Source: Ruminococcaceae bacterium UBA1734
Lineage (GTDB): Bacteria; Bacillota; Clostridia; Oscillospirales; Acutalibacteraceae
Length of the DNA stretch: 64,000 nt
Reading direction: 5' to 3'
NCBI GenBank assembly: GCA_002315765.1
Contig: DCIE01000070.1
Span: 22,596-86,595 of the forward strand
The notes under the pieces were generated by a model, which saw only the letters and a list, made by a program, of their open reading frames with translations, did no database searches and was not told the DNA's origin. The first letter of the stretch is position 1; every line of letters begins with the position of its first letter. Of this stretch, positions 51,596-60,564 are shown in pieces. Both the position numbers and the translations under genes were made by a program.

Positions 51596-52425
51596 CTTTT
51601 AGAAAAATAAGTCGTATAATCTTTTTGTGTATCAAAAATTAATGCATGAACTGCCGCTTCTTGTTGCTCTTTGGAAGGTAACTTCATATAATCTCCGTAA
51701 CGGTATTCGAGATATTCTTTGATATACCGAGAGCCTAAAAGTTTTGTATCTTCAAAGGGGATATCAACGGTCTTTTCGAAATATTTTTCTTCAAATAATC
51801 CGTTTTTAAATTTTGCAGGTGTTATCCAATAACACCACATAAAATTATCTTTTAAGTTGTCATATCTATATATTTGCTTATATGCAAGGGTCGAAAGAAA
51901 TTTTTTGGGTAATATTTTCAGAAAAGATAATGCTGATTTTTGTGAAAATGATTTTGGTTTCCAATTTCGCTGAGATAAACCGATAAGTGTTACAAATTTT
52001 GAATAATAATAAATTTTCTTTTGAACAAAACTACTTTTCGGTACCTTATGTAAAATCATTATGTCAACATAAATGCCCTGATGTAAGTCTTTTCTATTCT
52101 TAAAACTTTCCTCAATAAAAGTTGTACCGTTCATACGAACTTTAGCATATTCAAGATATTTATTACAGGTTTTCCATTCTTGCAAAACAAACAAAGAATT
52201 ATTATCCTTATTAAACGCATCTTTAAATCTGTTGTATTCGGCAGGTGTCATAAATATATCAAGGTCATCATCCCAAGGTATAAAACCACCGTGTCGAACA
52301 GCGCCCAAGGCGGTGCCTCCCATAATAAAGTAACTGATTGACTCTTTTCTGCAAATTGAGTCAATATACTTCATTATTTCTAATATTTTATTTTGAACAT
52401 TTTTAACATTGGATAGCGAGTCCAT
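51592..52425 (-). CDS. LicD family phosphotransferase (second)
   Basis: 277 residues. The motif is YFIMGGTALGAVRHGGFIPW followed by DDDLDIFM, with the family's C-terminal YRYGDYMKLPSKEQQ. It is clearly homologous to the LicD at 41394 but only distantly, so the two probably modify different sugars or carry different phospho-groups. It stops on TGA, which overlaps a possible GTG start of the deacetylase gene. AGGGGACC precedes its ATG. Confidence 0.92.
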   Translation of the reverse strand: MDSLSNVKNVQNKILEIMKYIDSICRKESISYFIMGGTALGAVRHGGFIPWDDDLDIFMTPAEYNRFKDAFNKDNNSLFVLQEWKTCNKYLEYAKVRMNGTTFIEESFKNRKDLHQGIYVDIMILHKVPKSSFVQKKIYYYSKFVTLIGLSQRNWKPKSFSQKSALSFLKILPKKFLSTLAYKQIYRYDNLKDNFMWCYWITPAKFKNGLFEEKYFEKTVDIPFEDTKLLGSRYIKEYLEYRYGDYMKLPSKEQQEAAVHALIFDTQKDYTTYFSKR

Positions 52426-52448
52426 TTAAAAGGTCCCCTATTCTGAAA

Positions 52449-53537
52449 TTATTTTAAAACTTTCCTATAAACCTCAACTGTGTTTTTTGTCATTGCGGAA
52501 ACAGTGCAATTATTATGTGCAAAATCTCTCGCCCTGACAATCAAATTCTTATCGTATTCGGTTCCGTCTATTATATTTTTAATATGTTTAGCAATGGTTG
52601 TGGGGGTAATGTCTTCAAAAGCTACTACATAGTCTTTTGTGTCTTCATATCCACCGACTTTACTTCTTGTTATGGGAACACCCATAAACATCGCTTCAAT
52701 GCAATTAAGAGGAAATCCTTCGGATTTTGACGGTAGAATCAGTGCATCGGAAGCACCTAAAATCCCCCTTGTCTCAACCCAACCTAAAAACTTGAATACA
52801 TCATTTAATTGGTATTTATTTATTAGGTCCAAAACGGACTCGTAATAACTACCATCTTTTTCACCGGAAATAAGAATGGTTAATTTTTTAATTTTCTCTT
52901 TCGGCAAAATGTTTACAGCTTCAACAACAGCCAATTGGTTTTTAACATCGCAAATTCTTGAATGAAGAGTAATAACTTTATTATCAAAAGGAATATTGTA
53001 TTTTTCTCTTAATTCTGTTTTTTCACTAATAGAAACCGGAGTTAATTTTGTTTCATCAACACCGTTTAATACATAAGATATTAATTCATTTGGAACTTTT
53101 AACACTCCTGCAAGAAAGTCGCCGACCTCTTTAGAAATGGCGATGGCTTGATTTCCGAAATGAGTAAAATACCTATGTATAAAATCATGGGGAATGGGCG
53201 CCAAATGTAGTGTATAAACATATTTGATTTTCCAAAAGAAATTATACCAGTGCATATACAAAGCAGCCATTCTATGATGGCAATGGACAATATCAATATT
53301 ATTATCAACAATTATTTTATTAAGAGTTTTTAGGCTTTTAATAACCGATATGGGATTTTTAGACCTTAATTCTACTTTTATAAACTTAACATTTTCGGAT
53401 GTTCCGATATTCAAATCATTTGTACTTGAAACAACAATTACATTGTGGCCTTGCTTTACAAGTTCTTCACTTAACTGTTTCATATGATTACCGACACCGG
53501 TACGGGCAATTATTCTTGACATTAAGAGAATATTCAA
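52449..53537 (-). CDS. Glycosyltransferase family 4
   Basis: 362 residues of the GT-B fold. The N-terminal half has RTGVGNHMKQLSEELVKQGH and NIDIVHCHHRMAALY; the C-terminal half has the donor site ASDALILPSKSEGFPLNCIE followed by AMFMG, with the E-x7-E motif. It is a retaining enzyme that adds one sugar to the lipid-linked repeat. The start is a TTG at 53537 behind GAGGTGAT. Confidence 0.92.
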   Translation of the reverse strand: MNILLMSRIIARTGVGNHMKQLSEELVKQGHNVIVVSSTNDLNIGTSENVKFIKVELRSKNPISVIKSLKTLNKIIVDNNIDIVHCHHRMAALYMHWYNFFWKIKYVYTLHLAPIPHDFIHRYFTHFGNQAIAISKEVGDFLAGVLKVPNELISYVLNGVDETKLTPVSISEKTELREKYNIPFDNKVITLHSRICDVKNQLAVVEAVNILPKEKIKKLTILISGEKDGSYYESVLDLINKYQLNDVFKFLGWVETRGILGASDALILPSKSEGFPLNCIEAMFMGVPITRSKVGGYEDTKDYVVAFEDITPTTIAKHIKNIIDGTEYDKNLIVRARDFAHNNCTVSAMTKNTVEVYRKVLK

Positions 53538-53546
53538 AGTATCACC

Positions 53547-54371
53547 TCAAATTTTTTTAGCCAAATAATAATACTTGCTCATTATCTTCTTAAACAAAGG
53601 AATTTTAACCATTATTTTTGCAACAAATTTTATGATTTTGAAAATCTTTTCTTTAATCAGATATTTAACAGCACTATCCGACCATCGATGAGGATGTGTA
53701 CTGATAATTACCTTATTATCAAGAGCCGAGAATAACTCATCAAGAGATTCGTAAGAAATGTTTTTGTCATCGCTGTTAATAATATCATTGTTAAATGGGT
53801 CAAAAATCAGTTTGAATTTTCTACCGGCATCAGAATAATATGTGTAATTTACATTATGTTTTTGAGGAAAATTCACCATAATATCGGAAATTTCCGGATA
53901 AGAGGACTGAATATCTTTATTTCTGAAAAAATCACGGTTGGAAGTATATCCAACCCTTTCAACAATCGGATTTCCATGCTGACAAACCGTTGTAAAACCA
54001 AAACCGAAGCTTTCGAATTTCGCTTTAAATTTATCAAATTCCTCTTTTGCAAGAGTGATATTGCCATGACAACTATCCATTACATCATAGTGATATGATA
54101 TTTCGTGCCCCATTTGACTCATTTTTTTAAGCATTTCAACATTGTTTAGGTCATCCAACAAATAAGCCTGAACATAATATGAACCTCTATGACCGTATTT
54201 GTTTTCTATTTGTGCCATTTTAAATGCTCTTTGAACATTATTTTCAACATCATGCTTTAATACTAAAAAATCGTGCAAATTCTCGCCGACTTCACAGGCA
54301 GGGATACTCAATCTGTTATTGTCTTTTAATTGTTTGCAAAAATTATCCCACTTGTTAAAAACGAATATCAT
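53547..54371 (-). CDS. Deacetylase-like protein, divergent
   Basis: 274 residues from the ATG at 54371 (GGGAG before it). It has a deacetylase-like barrel with FLVLKHDVENNVQRAFKMAQ, SYYVQAYLLDD, GHEISYHYDVMDSC and VIISTHPHRWSD; these replace the classical NodB motifs TFDDG and HGHTH but keep an Asp and several histidines. A basic, hydrophobic tail of about 45 residues may touch the membrane. The family is common in glycan loci and untested. It could deacetylate, or act as another hydrolase, on the repeat unit. Confidence 0.7.
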   Translation of the reverse strand: MIFVFNKWDNFCKQLKDNNRLSIPACEVGENLHDFLVLKHDVENNVQRAFKMAQIENKYGHRGSYYVQAYLLDDLNNVEMLKKMSQMGHEISYHYDVMDSCHGNITLAKEEFDKFKAKFESFGFGFTTVCQHGNPIVERVGYTSNRDFFRNKDIQSSYPEISDIMVNFPQKHNVNYTYYSDAGRKFKLIFDPFNNDIINSDDKNISYESLDELFSALDNKVIISTHPHRWSDSAVKYLIKEKIFKIIKFVAKIMVKIPLFKKIMSKYYYLAKKI

Positions 54372-54386
54372 AAAAACTCCCAAAAG

Positions 54387-54818
54387 TTATTGTGCTTTAT
54401 CACCGCTGTTAAGTCTATCTCTTAAAATTGTTGAAGAAATACCATCGGTATGGTCTAAATAAACAACAGAACAACCAACCTCGGCAAACTCTTTTTCGTA
54501 TTTATTCCAAGAGTCTGTGCCCTTCCAATCGGAACCAACAAATACCACATCAATACCGTATTGTTTTACTGCGGATAGTTTATTCATATCGCTTTGAGGA
54601 ACAACCTTGTCAACATATTTAATTGACTCAACGATTGAAATCCTGTCCGCTTCGCAAATAATAGGATATTTCTTTTTTCTTTTATAACATAAATCGTCAG
54701 TAGTAACACCGACGATTAAAAACTCGCATTGTTCTTTTGCCTTTTTCAGGATATTAAGATGACCGATATGAAACATATCATAAACACCGGTGGTGTACCC
54801 AACCTTATATTTAGCCAT
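54387..54818 (-). CDS. TagD-like cytidylyltransferase
   Basis: 143 residues of the cytidylyltransferase family. The HxGH motif is in GVYDMFHIGHLNILKKAKEQ, and the C-terminal signature is HTDGISSTILRDRL, the counterpart of RTxGISTT in glycerol-3-phosphate cytidylyltransferase. It probably makes CDP-glycerol, or a related CDP-alcohol, as donor for a LicD or sulfatase-fold transferase in the locus. AAGGAG lies before the ATG. Ethanolamine-phosphate or a heptose adenylyl role is less likely but cannot be excluded. Confidence 0.82.
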   Translation of the reverse strand: MAKYKVGYTTGVYDMFHIGHLNILKKAKEQCEFLIVGVTTDDLCYKRKKKYPIICEADRISIVESIKYVDKVVPQSDMNKLSAVKQYGIDVVFVGSDWKGTDSWNKYEKEFAEVGCSVVYLDHTDGISSTILRDRLNSGDKAQ

Positions 54819-54821
54819 AAA

Positions 54822-55637
54822 CTAACTCCTTGCAAATTTTTTAAACACCCAACCTCTTAGTCTGTTAGGCATTAAAACCTGTACAATTAAACGCTTTGTA
54901 ATATTTAAAAAATATGTTTTAAAATTAATAATGCTGTTATTTAACATATATTTTTGCAAACGCTTTTCACTTTTAAAATAACGCATTCCGCCACGGCGGT
55001 TATACATATCTTTGCCAACCCTGACATTCACTAATATTTCATCAACATTGGCAAAAACCATATTTTCAAGAGCCATTCTTACCCAAAGATAATAGTCTTC
55101 CTCGCAGTACCAGTCGATAAAACCGCCGACCTTTTCCACCGAACTCTTTTTAAACATAACCGTAACTAAATTCATAGGGCATCTTTGCTTGAGGTAAACT
55201 TTAATATCCTTATCGTTTAAAGGAACAATTCTTTTTCCCACAATATTATCTTCACTGTCAATAAATTCGGATATTTGTCCTCCGACAACATCGACATTGA
55301 TTTCGGAGAAAACTTTTAATTGTTTTTCAAATCTATCTTTTGCGCAAATGTCGTCTGAATCCATAATGGCGACTAACTCATTAGAACAATTGGCTAAACC
55401 TTCTTTTCGGGCAATTCCGTGTCCTCTGTTCTCCGAAAATCTGATAATCTTAAAAATCTCGTTAGTTTCAAATTCTTTGATTAAATTGTCTATACCCAAT
55501 GGGACAGGTCCGTCAACAACAATAACAATTTCGTTTGGAACGACAGTTTGATTTAAAACACTTTCAACTGCCGAATTAAACCATTGTGGATTGTCTTTGC
55601 CGTAAACACACATAGAAACAGAATAATTAAGATTCAT
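54822..55637 (-). CDS. Glycosyltransferase family 2
   Basis: About 271 residues. The GT-A fold starts YSVSMCVYGKDNPQWFNSAV followed by ESVLNQT, then VIVVDGPVP and LVAIMDSDDICAKDRF, where D-x-D binds the nucleotide sugar and metal. The catalytic region is DWYCEEDYYLWVRM. It should add a sugar in the repeat unit, probably close to the initiating transferase encoded just before it. The ATG at 55637 follows AAAGGTG and overlaps the region right after the upstream stop. Confidence 0.9.
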   Translation of the reverse strand: MNLNYSVSMCVYGKDNPQWFNSAVESVLNQTVVPNEIVIVVDGPVPLGIDNLIKEFETNEIFKIIRFSENRGHGIARKEGLANCSNELVAIMDSDDICAKDRFEKQLKVFSEINVDVVGGQISEFIDSEDNIVGKRIVPLNDKDIKVYLKQRCPMNLVTVMFKKSSVEKVGGFIDWYCEEDYYLWVRMALENMVFANVDEILVNVRVGKDMYNRRGGMRYFKSEKRLQKYMLNNSIINFKTYFLNITKRLIVQVLMPNRLRGWVFKKFARS

Positions 55638-55640
55638 CAA

Positions 55641-56408
55641 TTACACCTTTAATAATTCATTTGCCTTTTTTTGCTTTTCTCGGAACTCTTCGGAATTAAT
55701 ATTGTTGTTTTTAAGCAACCATTCGCCGAAATCAATATCGCTTTCGGTTCCCTCTCTTACAACATCACTTGTTTTTAAAACTTTAGCAACAGTAAGCAGC
55801 AATATCTTTATATCACCCCATAAAGTAATGCCCTTATCTATATACTCGATATCAAACTCGAACTTCTTTTCCCAGGAAATATTATTTCTGCCACGGACTT
55901 GAGCAAGTCCCGTAAGACCGGGAGTTACGGTATGCCGTTTTCTTTGCTCATCGGTCATAAAAACCATATCACGAACTAATTGTGGCCGTGGTCCCACAAT
56001 AGACATATCACCCTTAAAAATCAAAAACAATTCAGGCAATTCATCTAAACTGGTTAGGCGTAAAAACTTGCCGTAACCGTTAAGACGGATATCATCGGGT
56101 AAAAGTTTACCGTCTTTATCAGTCTTATTAGACATTGTCCTGAATTTGATTAAGTTAAAGATTTTTTCCGTACCGGTTTTTTTGTCAATTCGGCCGGGTC
56201 TCGGTTGAACAAAAAACGGATTTCCTCCCATGGCGATTGCTCCGATAATTGTCAAAACAACAAAAAGTGGAGATAAAACAATTATAGCAATTCCCGATAA
56301 GAACAAATCAAAAAACCGTTTGAAAAAGCCTTTGTAAAACAGTGATGAAAGTATAAAAAAGATAAGAAGCGAAACTAACACCGCAATAATAATATAATAC
56401 CACTTCAT
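55641..56408 (-). CDS. Initiating phosphoglycosyltransferase, PglC/WcfS-like
   Basis: 255 residues. After a single N-terminal membrane helix and a re-entrant helix (KGFFKRFFDLFLSGIAI) there is the catalytic block IFNLIKFRTMSNKTDKDGKL, then LRLTSLDELPELFLIFKGDM, SIVGPRPQL and TPGLTGLAQVRGRN. It moves a sugar-1-phosphate to undecaprenyl phosphate and so chooses the first sugar. With the dehydratase and aminotransferase upstream, that sugar is predicted to be a 4-amino-4,6-dideoxy N-acetylhexosamine. AGGTGG precedes the ATG. Confidence 0.9.
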   Translation of the reverse strand: MKWYYIIIAVLVSLLIFFILSSLFYKGFFKRFFDLFLSGIAIIVLSPLFVVLTIIGAIAMGGNPFFVQPRPGRIDKKTGTEKIFNLIKFRTMSNKTDKDGKLLPDDIRLNGYGKFLRLTSLDELPELFLIFKGDMSIVGPRPQLVRDMVFMTDEQRKRHTVTPGLTGLAQVRGRNNISWEKKFEFDIEYIDKGITLWGDIKILLLTVAKVLKTSDVVREGTESDIDFGEWLLKNNNINSEEFREKQKKANELLKV

Positions 56409-56432
56409 CAGGTATCCACCTTATGTAAAAAT

Positions 56433-57671
56433 TTAATCAAAACAGGATTTTATAGTATCAATAATAATGTCCTGCTCTGCTTCGGTCATCTTTATATCGC
56501 TTGGTAAACAGCAACCTCTTTCAAAAATATCGGCACCGATATCGGTTTCCATAAAAACAAACTCATTATTTTGATATATGGGTTGCAAATGCATTGGTTT
56601 CCAAATAGGTCTACCCTCGGCATTAAGAGAATAAATTGCCTCAAGAATTTCCATAGGACAAGTCTTACCTTTTTCCGGAACATATTCGTATGTACTATCG
56701 GTTCTTGACTGTTTGCACATATAATCTTTATCAATTATAAGAGCCGACAACCAATAATTCGGCTCTGTGCCGGAAGTGATAGGATTTAAGGAAACAGGAT
56801 AGCCTTTTAGTTTTTCACAATACCTATCATATATTTTCTTTTTTAGGGAAATATGTTCCTCCAAGTATCCGTATTGTCCTCTGATTACACCGGCGATAAC
56901 ATTACTCATACGGTAATTAAATCCTACTTCGGTATGTTGGTACCAAGGAGCATTATCTCGTGATTGTGTGGACCACTTGCGGATTTTATCGGCAGTATCT
57001 TTGCTGTTTGTCAACAAACAACCGCCGGAAGAACCGGTGATGATTTTATTACCGTTATAACTGATTGCAGAGTAATCGCCGAAAGAACCGCATTGTTTAC
57101 CGTTTAATGTTGCACCCATAGCTTCGGCGGCATCTTCTATAAGAACGGCACCGTGCTTATGACAAATATCTTTAATTAAATCAATTTTTCCGGGAAAACC
57201 GTAAAGTTCAGCATAGACAACAAGTTTAACATCCGGATATAATGAAAATGCTTTTTCAAGGGCGTTAGGGTCCATACCCCAAGAATAATAATCCGTATCA
57301 ATAAAAATCGGTGTTCCGCCTTCATATACAACAGGATTTAAAGTAGCACAAAAAGTCATATCGGAACAAAAAACCCGTTTTCCTTCCAAAGAACCATGAC
57401 CGATTTCGGGAACGCCGTATAAATCTTCACCGGCGGATTTAATGCAAAGGTGTAATGCAGAAGTACAGTTGCATAAAGCAACTGCATATTTCATTTCGCT
57501 TTTTTGGGCGGCAATTCTCTCAACTTCGTTGATATTTTCACCAACAGTAGACATCCAATTAGAATCATAAGCTAAATTAATATACTTAATCTCTTCACCG
57601 TGCATAGTAGGCGTTGCTATCCAAATTTTATTTTTAAACTTCTGCGTTTTTTTGTTAAAATCGTAAGACAA
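56433..57671 (-). CDS. DegT/DnrJ/EryC1 sugar aminotransferase
   Basis: 412 residues, PLP-dependent. The PLP lysine is in SAISYNGNKIITGSSGGCLL, preceded by LIEDAAEAMGATLNGKQCGS. The length is nearer to WcfR of Bacteroides (about 400) than to the shorter ArnB. It should place an amino group on the 4-keto sugar made by the dehydratase. The start is a TTG at 57671, the only start codon left between an upstream stop and the conserved region. It heads the second transcript of the locus, with its own promoter. Confidence 0.9.
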   Translation of the reverse strand: MSYDFNKKTQKFKNKIWIATPTMHGEEIKYINLAYDSNWMSTVGENINEVERIAAQKSEMKYAVALCNCTSALHLCIKSAGEDLYGVPEIGHGSLEGKRVFCSDMTFCATLNPVVYEGGTPIFIDTDYYSWGMDPNALEKAFSLYPDVKLVVYAELYGFPGKIDLIKDICHKHGAVLIEDAAEAMGATLNGKQCGSFGDYSAISYNGNKIITGSSGGCLLTNSKDTADKIRKWSTQSRDNAPWYQHTEVGFNYRMSNVIAGVIRGQYGYLEEHISLKKKIYDRYCEKLKGYPVSLNPITSGTEPNYWLSALIIDKDYMCKQSRTDSTYEYVPEKGKTCPMEILEAIYSLNAEGRPIWKPMHLQPIYQNNEFVFMETDIGADIFERGCCLPSDIKMTEAEQDIIIDTIKSCFD

Positions 57672-57728
57672 AATCCGTCAAATCCTTTGCAATAAATATA
57701 ATGATACACTATAAATTGAACACTAAGT

Positions 57729-57757
57729 ATTTTATCATACTTTAAATAATTTGTCAA
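57729..57757 (-). promoter_or_regulatory. Internal promoter of the polysaccharide locus
   Basis: Minus strand: TTGACA (57752-57757), a 17-base spacer and TAAAAT (57729-57734), about 50 bases before the aminotransferase start. It lies after the terminator that follows the dehydratase, so the dehydratase and the other 17 genes are separate transcripts. Confidence 0.85.
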
Positions 57758-57805
57758 ATAAAATAAACTCGATTTTTGCGAAAAATCATAACCAAAATTA
57801 TGAAA

Positions 57806-57830
57806 AAACCGTGCAAAAACTGCACGGTTT
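57806..57830 (-). terminator. Terminator after the dehydratase gene
   Basis: AAACCGTGCA (57806-57815) pairs with TGCACGGTTT (57821-57830) over a five-base loop; on the minus strand TTTTTTCATAATTTT follows the hairpin. It starts five bases after the stop codon. Confidence 0.9.
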
Positions 57831-57835
57831 AAAGA

Positions 57836-59698
57836 TTATGATTTTACATAAGAAAAAGTTGGCACGATTTTTTTAACAAGGTCGCGAATATCGGCATTAT
57901 CATCAGACATTTTCTCATAAAGTTGTTTTAAAACCGAGTTAAATTCATCTTCATCAAATAATATGGGCGAACCTATGTGAATTAAACTGTTTTCGGTTCT
58001 CTTAAGTCCTTCTTCGCTTAACAACTTTTCTTCGTACATTTTTTCTCCCGGTCTGAGACCTGTGAACTCAATGGGAATATCAATATACGGCTTATAACCC
58101 GAAAGCTTGATAAGATTTTCGGCAAGGTCAATTATTTTAACCGGTTCACCCATATCAAGCACAAAGATTTCTCCGCCTTTTGCATTGGCTCCGGCTTGTA
58201 AAACCAAAGAAACAGCTTCGGGAATTGTCATAAAGTATCTGATTATTTTCGGGTCGGTTACAGTAACAGGTCCACCCTCGGCAATTTGCTTCTTAAACAA
58301 AGGAATTACCGAACCGTTACTGCCGAGTACATTACCAAATCTAACAGCAACAAATTCCGTGTCGGAATGTTTGTTAAAGTTTTGGACAACCATTTCGCAA
58401 ATTCTCTTGCTTGCTCCCATAATATTCGTGGGATTTACCGCCTTATCGGTTGATATCAAAATAAACCGTTTAACGCCGTATTTATCAGCCATTTTAGCAG
58501 TATTATATGTACCGAAAACATTGTTTTTAATTGACTCATTAGGGCTATCTTCCATTAAAGGCACATGTTTATGCGCAGCGGCATGAAAAACAACATCGGG
58601 AGTATATTTTTCAAATATGGCATTTAATCTGTTCTCATCACGAACAGAACCGATTAAAACAGTTAATTCCAAATCCGGCTTTGCTCTTAAAAGTTCATTT
58701 TGAATATCATAAGCATTATTCTCATAAATATCAAAAATTATAAGATGCTTTGGCTTATGATTGGCAACTTGGCGACATAGTTCGCTACCGATTGAGCCAC
58801 CGCCACCTGTAACAATTACGGTTTTTCCGGTTACATAATCAAATACCGAGTCATCGTTTATGACTATCGGGTCTCTACCGAGTAAATCCTCAATTTCGAT
58901 TTTATGTAATTTATTTACAACCTGCATTGACTCTGTCGAAGTTTCGTCCAACATTTTATAGTAAGACGGTAAAACATGAATTTTACATTCGGTCTTTGAA
59001 CAAATGCTTAATATTGAAGATTTTTTACTGCTTGAGCAGGACGGTATGGCAAAAACAATTATATCAATACCGTATTGTTCAACAGCAGATAAAATCTTAT
59101 TTGTTCCCCCGATAATAGGGACACCGCCGAGAAACTGTCCCATTTTTGTTTCGTCGTCATCAATAATACACTTAATTTTGCAGGTTTTTTTAGAATAATT
59201 CTTATAAATATCGTTAATTATTATCCTGCAGGCAGAACCGCCGCCGATAATCATTATATTACCGGTTATGCTTTCGCCTTTAAATGTAGAAGACTTTGCA
59301 GTAATATAAACAAAAATACGCAAAACAATATTAAAGAAAAGTGTAATTAACAATAAAACCATTACGGTCTCGATTCCAAACGGGTCTTTGTCTGAAACAA
59401 TTGCAGAATGCATAGCATAAAAAATTATGCTTGAGCATAAATTTGATAAAAACAATCTGCAAAAAGTAGTAAGTTCCGCATACTGCCATAAAATACTGTA
59501 AACTAAAAAGAAATATGATGTAATACAAACAATAGAGGGGTATAAAATGAATGCCAAGAGCAACTCTTTAGTATTCGTTAAAAAGGATGAATTACCCGAA
59601 ACCAATAATGCAATAAAGGATGCAAACATTGAAAAAACAAAATCTGCAATGGTGAATAATAATTGCCTAAATCTAATCGGCTTGATAATAAAATTCAT
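57836..59698 (-). CDS. UDP-N-acetylglucosamine 4,6-dehydratase, CapD/PglF-like membrane form
   Basis: About 620 residues from the ATG at 59698 (GGGG before it). Four to five N-terminal membrane helices (about 10-140) lead to a Rossmann part (NIMIIGGGSACRIIINDIYK) and then the SDR domain with TGGGGSIGSELCRQV and VVFHAAAHKHVPLMEDSP. Later come ISTDKAVNPTNIMGASKRIC (catalytic Lys, with the usual Tyr replaced by Met) and the long-form C-terminus. Membrane-anchored enzymes of this type (PglF, WbpM) make 4-keto-6-deoxy sugars. It is the first gene of the locus. Confidence 0.92.
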   Translation of the reverse strand: MNFIIKPIRFRQLLFTIADFVFSMFASFIALLVSGNSSFLTNTKELLLAFILYPSIVCITSYFFLVYSILWQYAELTTFCRLFLSNLCSSIIFYAMHSAIVSDKDPFGIETVMVLLLITLFFNIVLRIFVYITAKSSTFKGESITGNIMIIGGGSACRIIINDIYKNYSKKTCKIKCIIDDDETKMGQFLGGVPIIGGTNKILSAVEQYGIDIIVFAIPSCSSSKKSSILSICSKTECKIHVLPSYYKMLDETSTESMQVVNKLHKIEIEDLLGRDPIVINDDSVFDYVTGKTVIVTGGGGSIGSELCRQVANHKPKHLIIFDIYENNAYDIQNELLRAKPDLELTVLIGSVRDENRLNAIFEKYTPDVVFHAAAHKHVPLMEDSPNESIKNNVFGTYNTAKMADKYGVKRFILISTDKAVNPTNIMGASKRICEMVVQNFNKHSDTEFVAVRFGNVLGSNGSVIPLFKKQIAEGGPVTVTDPKIIRYFMTIPEAVSLVLQAGANAKGGEIFVLDMGEPVKIIDLAENLIKLSGYKPYIDIPIEFTGLRPGEKMYEEKLLSEEGLKRTENSLIHIGSPILFDEDEFNSVLKQLYEKMSDDNADIRDLVKKIVPTFSYVKS

Positions 59699-59734
59699 AC
59701 ATAAAACCCCAAATAATTCAATATATCTAAATAA

Positions 59735-59786
59735 ATTATAACACATCAAAATAAAAAGTCAAATTGATTTTTTTCTTTTGATGTGT
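59735..59786 (-). promoter_or_regulatory. Dehydratase promoter with an embedded inverted repeat
   Basis: Minus strand: TTGACT (59757-59762), a 16-base spacer and TATAAT (59735-59740), 36 bases before the dehydratase ATG. A perfect 11-base inverted repeat, ACACATCAAAA (59741-59751) and TTTTGATGTGT (59776-59786), has one arm inside the spacer and the other upstream of the -35. The same repeat could be an operator, or act as the terminator of the ABC transporter genes that end at 59795. Confidence 0.75.
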
Positions 59787-59794
59787 TTTTTCGA

Positions 59795-60553
59795 TTAACC
59801 TATTTGCTCTAACGAGTTTTTAAAAAACTGTTTTGTTTTTTCGGATTTTGGGTTATCAAATACTTCATAAGGAGTACCGAATTCCTCAATTAAACCATCG
59901 GAGATAAACATCACTTTATCAGAAACGGTTTTAGCAAAGTTCATTTCGTGTGTAACAATAATCATAGTTCTTCCGGTGTCTCTTAAACTTTTGATAACCT
60001 TCAATACTTCGCCGGTAAGTTCAGGGTCAAGTGCGCTTGTCGGCTCATCAAAACATAGAATATCCGGGTCTAATGCCAAAGCCCTTGCAATCGCCACTCT
60101 TTGCTGTTGACCGCCTGAGAGCTGATGAGGGTATTTGTCTATACTTGCCGAAAGTCCAACCTTATCAATAAGTTGTATGGCTTTATCTTTAATACTGTCG
60201 ATAGTGTCAATTTTTAACAGTTTCGGTGCCAACATAACATTTTCCAAAACATTATATTGAGGAAATAAGTTAAATTGCTGAAAAACCAAGCCGAAATGCA
60301 ACCGTATATTCCTGATATCCTTTTCGGTATATTTATTCTTTTCCGCATCGAAAATCGTTTGGTCATTAATCTTCATAGAGCCTATATCGGGATTGTGTAA
60401 AAGATTAACACATCTGAGCAAGGTGGTTTTACCGCCTCCGGAAGAACCGATAACCGAAAGAACTTCACCCTTTTCAAGAGAAAAACTTATACCTTTTAAA
60501 ACTTCGGTTTTTCCGAAACTTTTTTTGAAATTTTCTACCTCAAAATATGCCAT
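59795..60553 (-). CDS. Polar amino acid ABC transporter ATP-binding protein
   Basis: 252 residues of the GlnQ/HisP group. Walker A is GSSGGGKTTLLRC (a Gly replaces the more usual Ser-Gly pattern), the signature is HQLSGGQQQRVAIARALA, and Walker B is ILCFDEPTSALDPEL followed by VTHEMNFAKTVSDKV. An ideal AGGAGG ribosome site precedes its start. It powers the amino acid importer made with the two genes upstream. Confidence 0.93.
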   Translation of the reverse strand: MAYFEVENFKKSFGKTEVLKGISFSLEKGEVLSVIGSSGGGKTTLLRCVNLLHNPDIGSMKINDQTIFDAEKNKYTEKDIRNIRLHFGLVFQQFNLFPQYNVLENVMLAPKLLKIDTIDSIKDKAIQLIDKVGLSASIDKYPHQLSGGQQQRVAIARALALDPDILCFDEPTSALDPELTGEVLKVIKSLRDTGRTMIIVTHEMNFAKTVSDKVMFISDGLIEEFGTPYEVFDNPKSEKTKQFFKNSLEQIG

Positions 60554-60564
60554 AAGCTTTCCTC

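Noticed and set aside
40177..59698. Bacillosamine (two N-acetyl groups) N-glycosylation locus
   Set aside because: No PglD-type acetyltransferase and no PglB oligosaccharyltransferase is encoded, while flippase, polymerase, LicD and pyruvyl genes point to a polymer.
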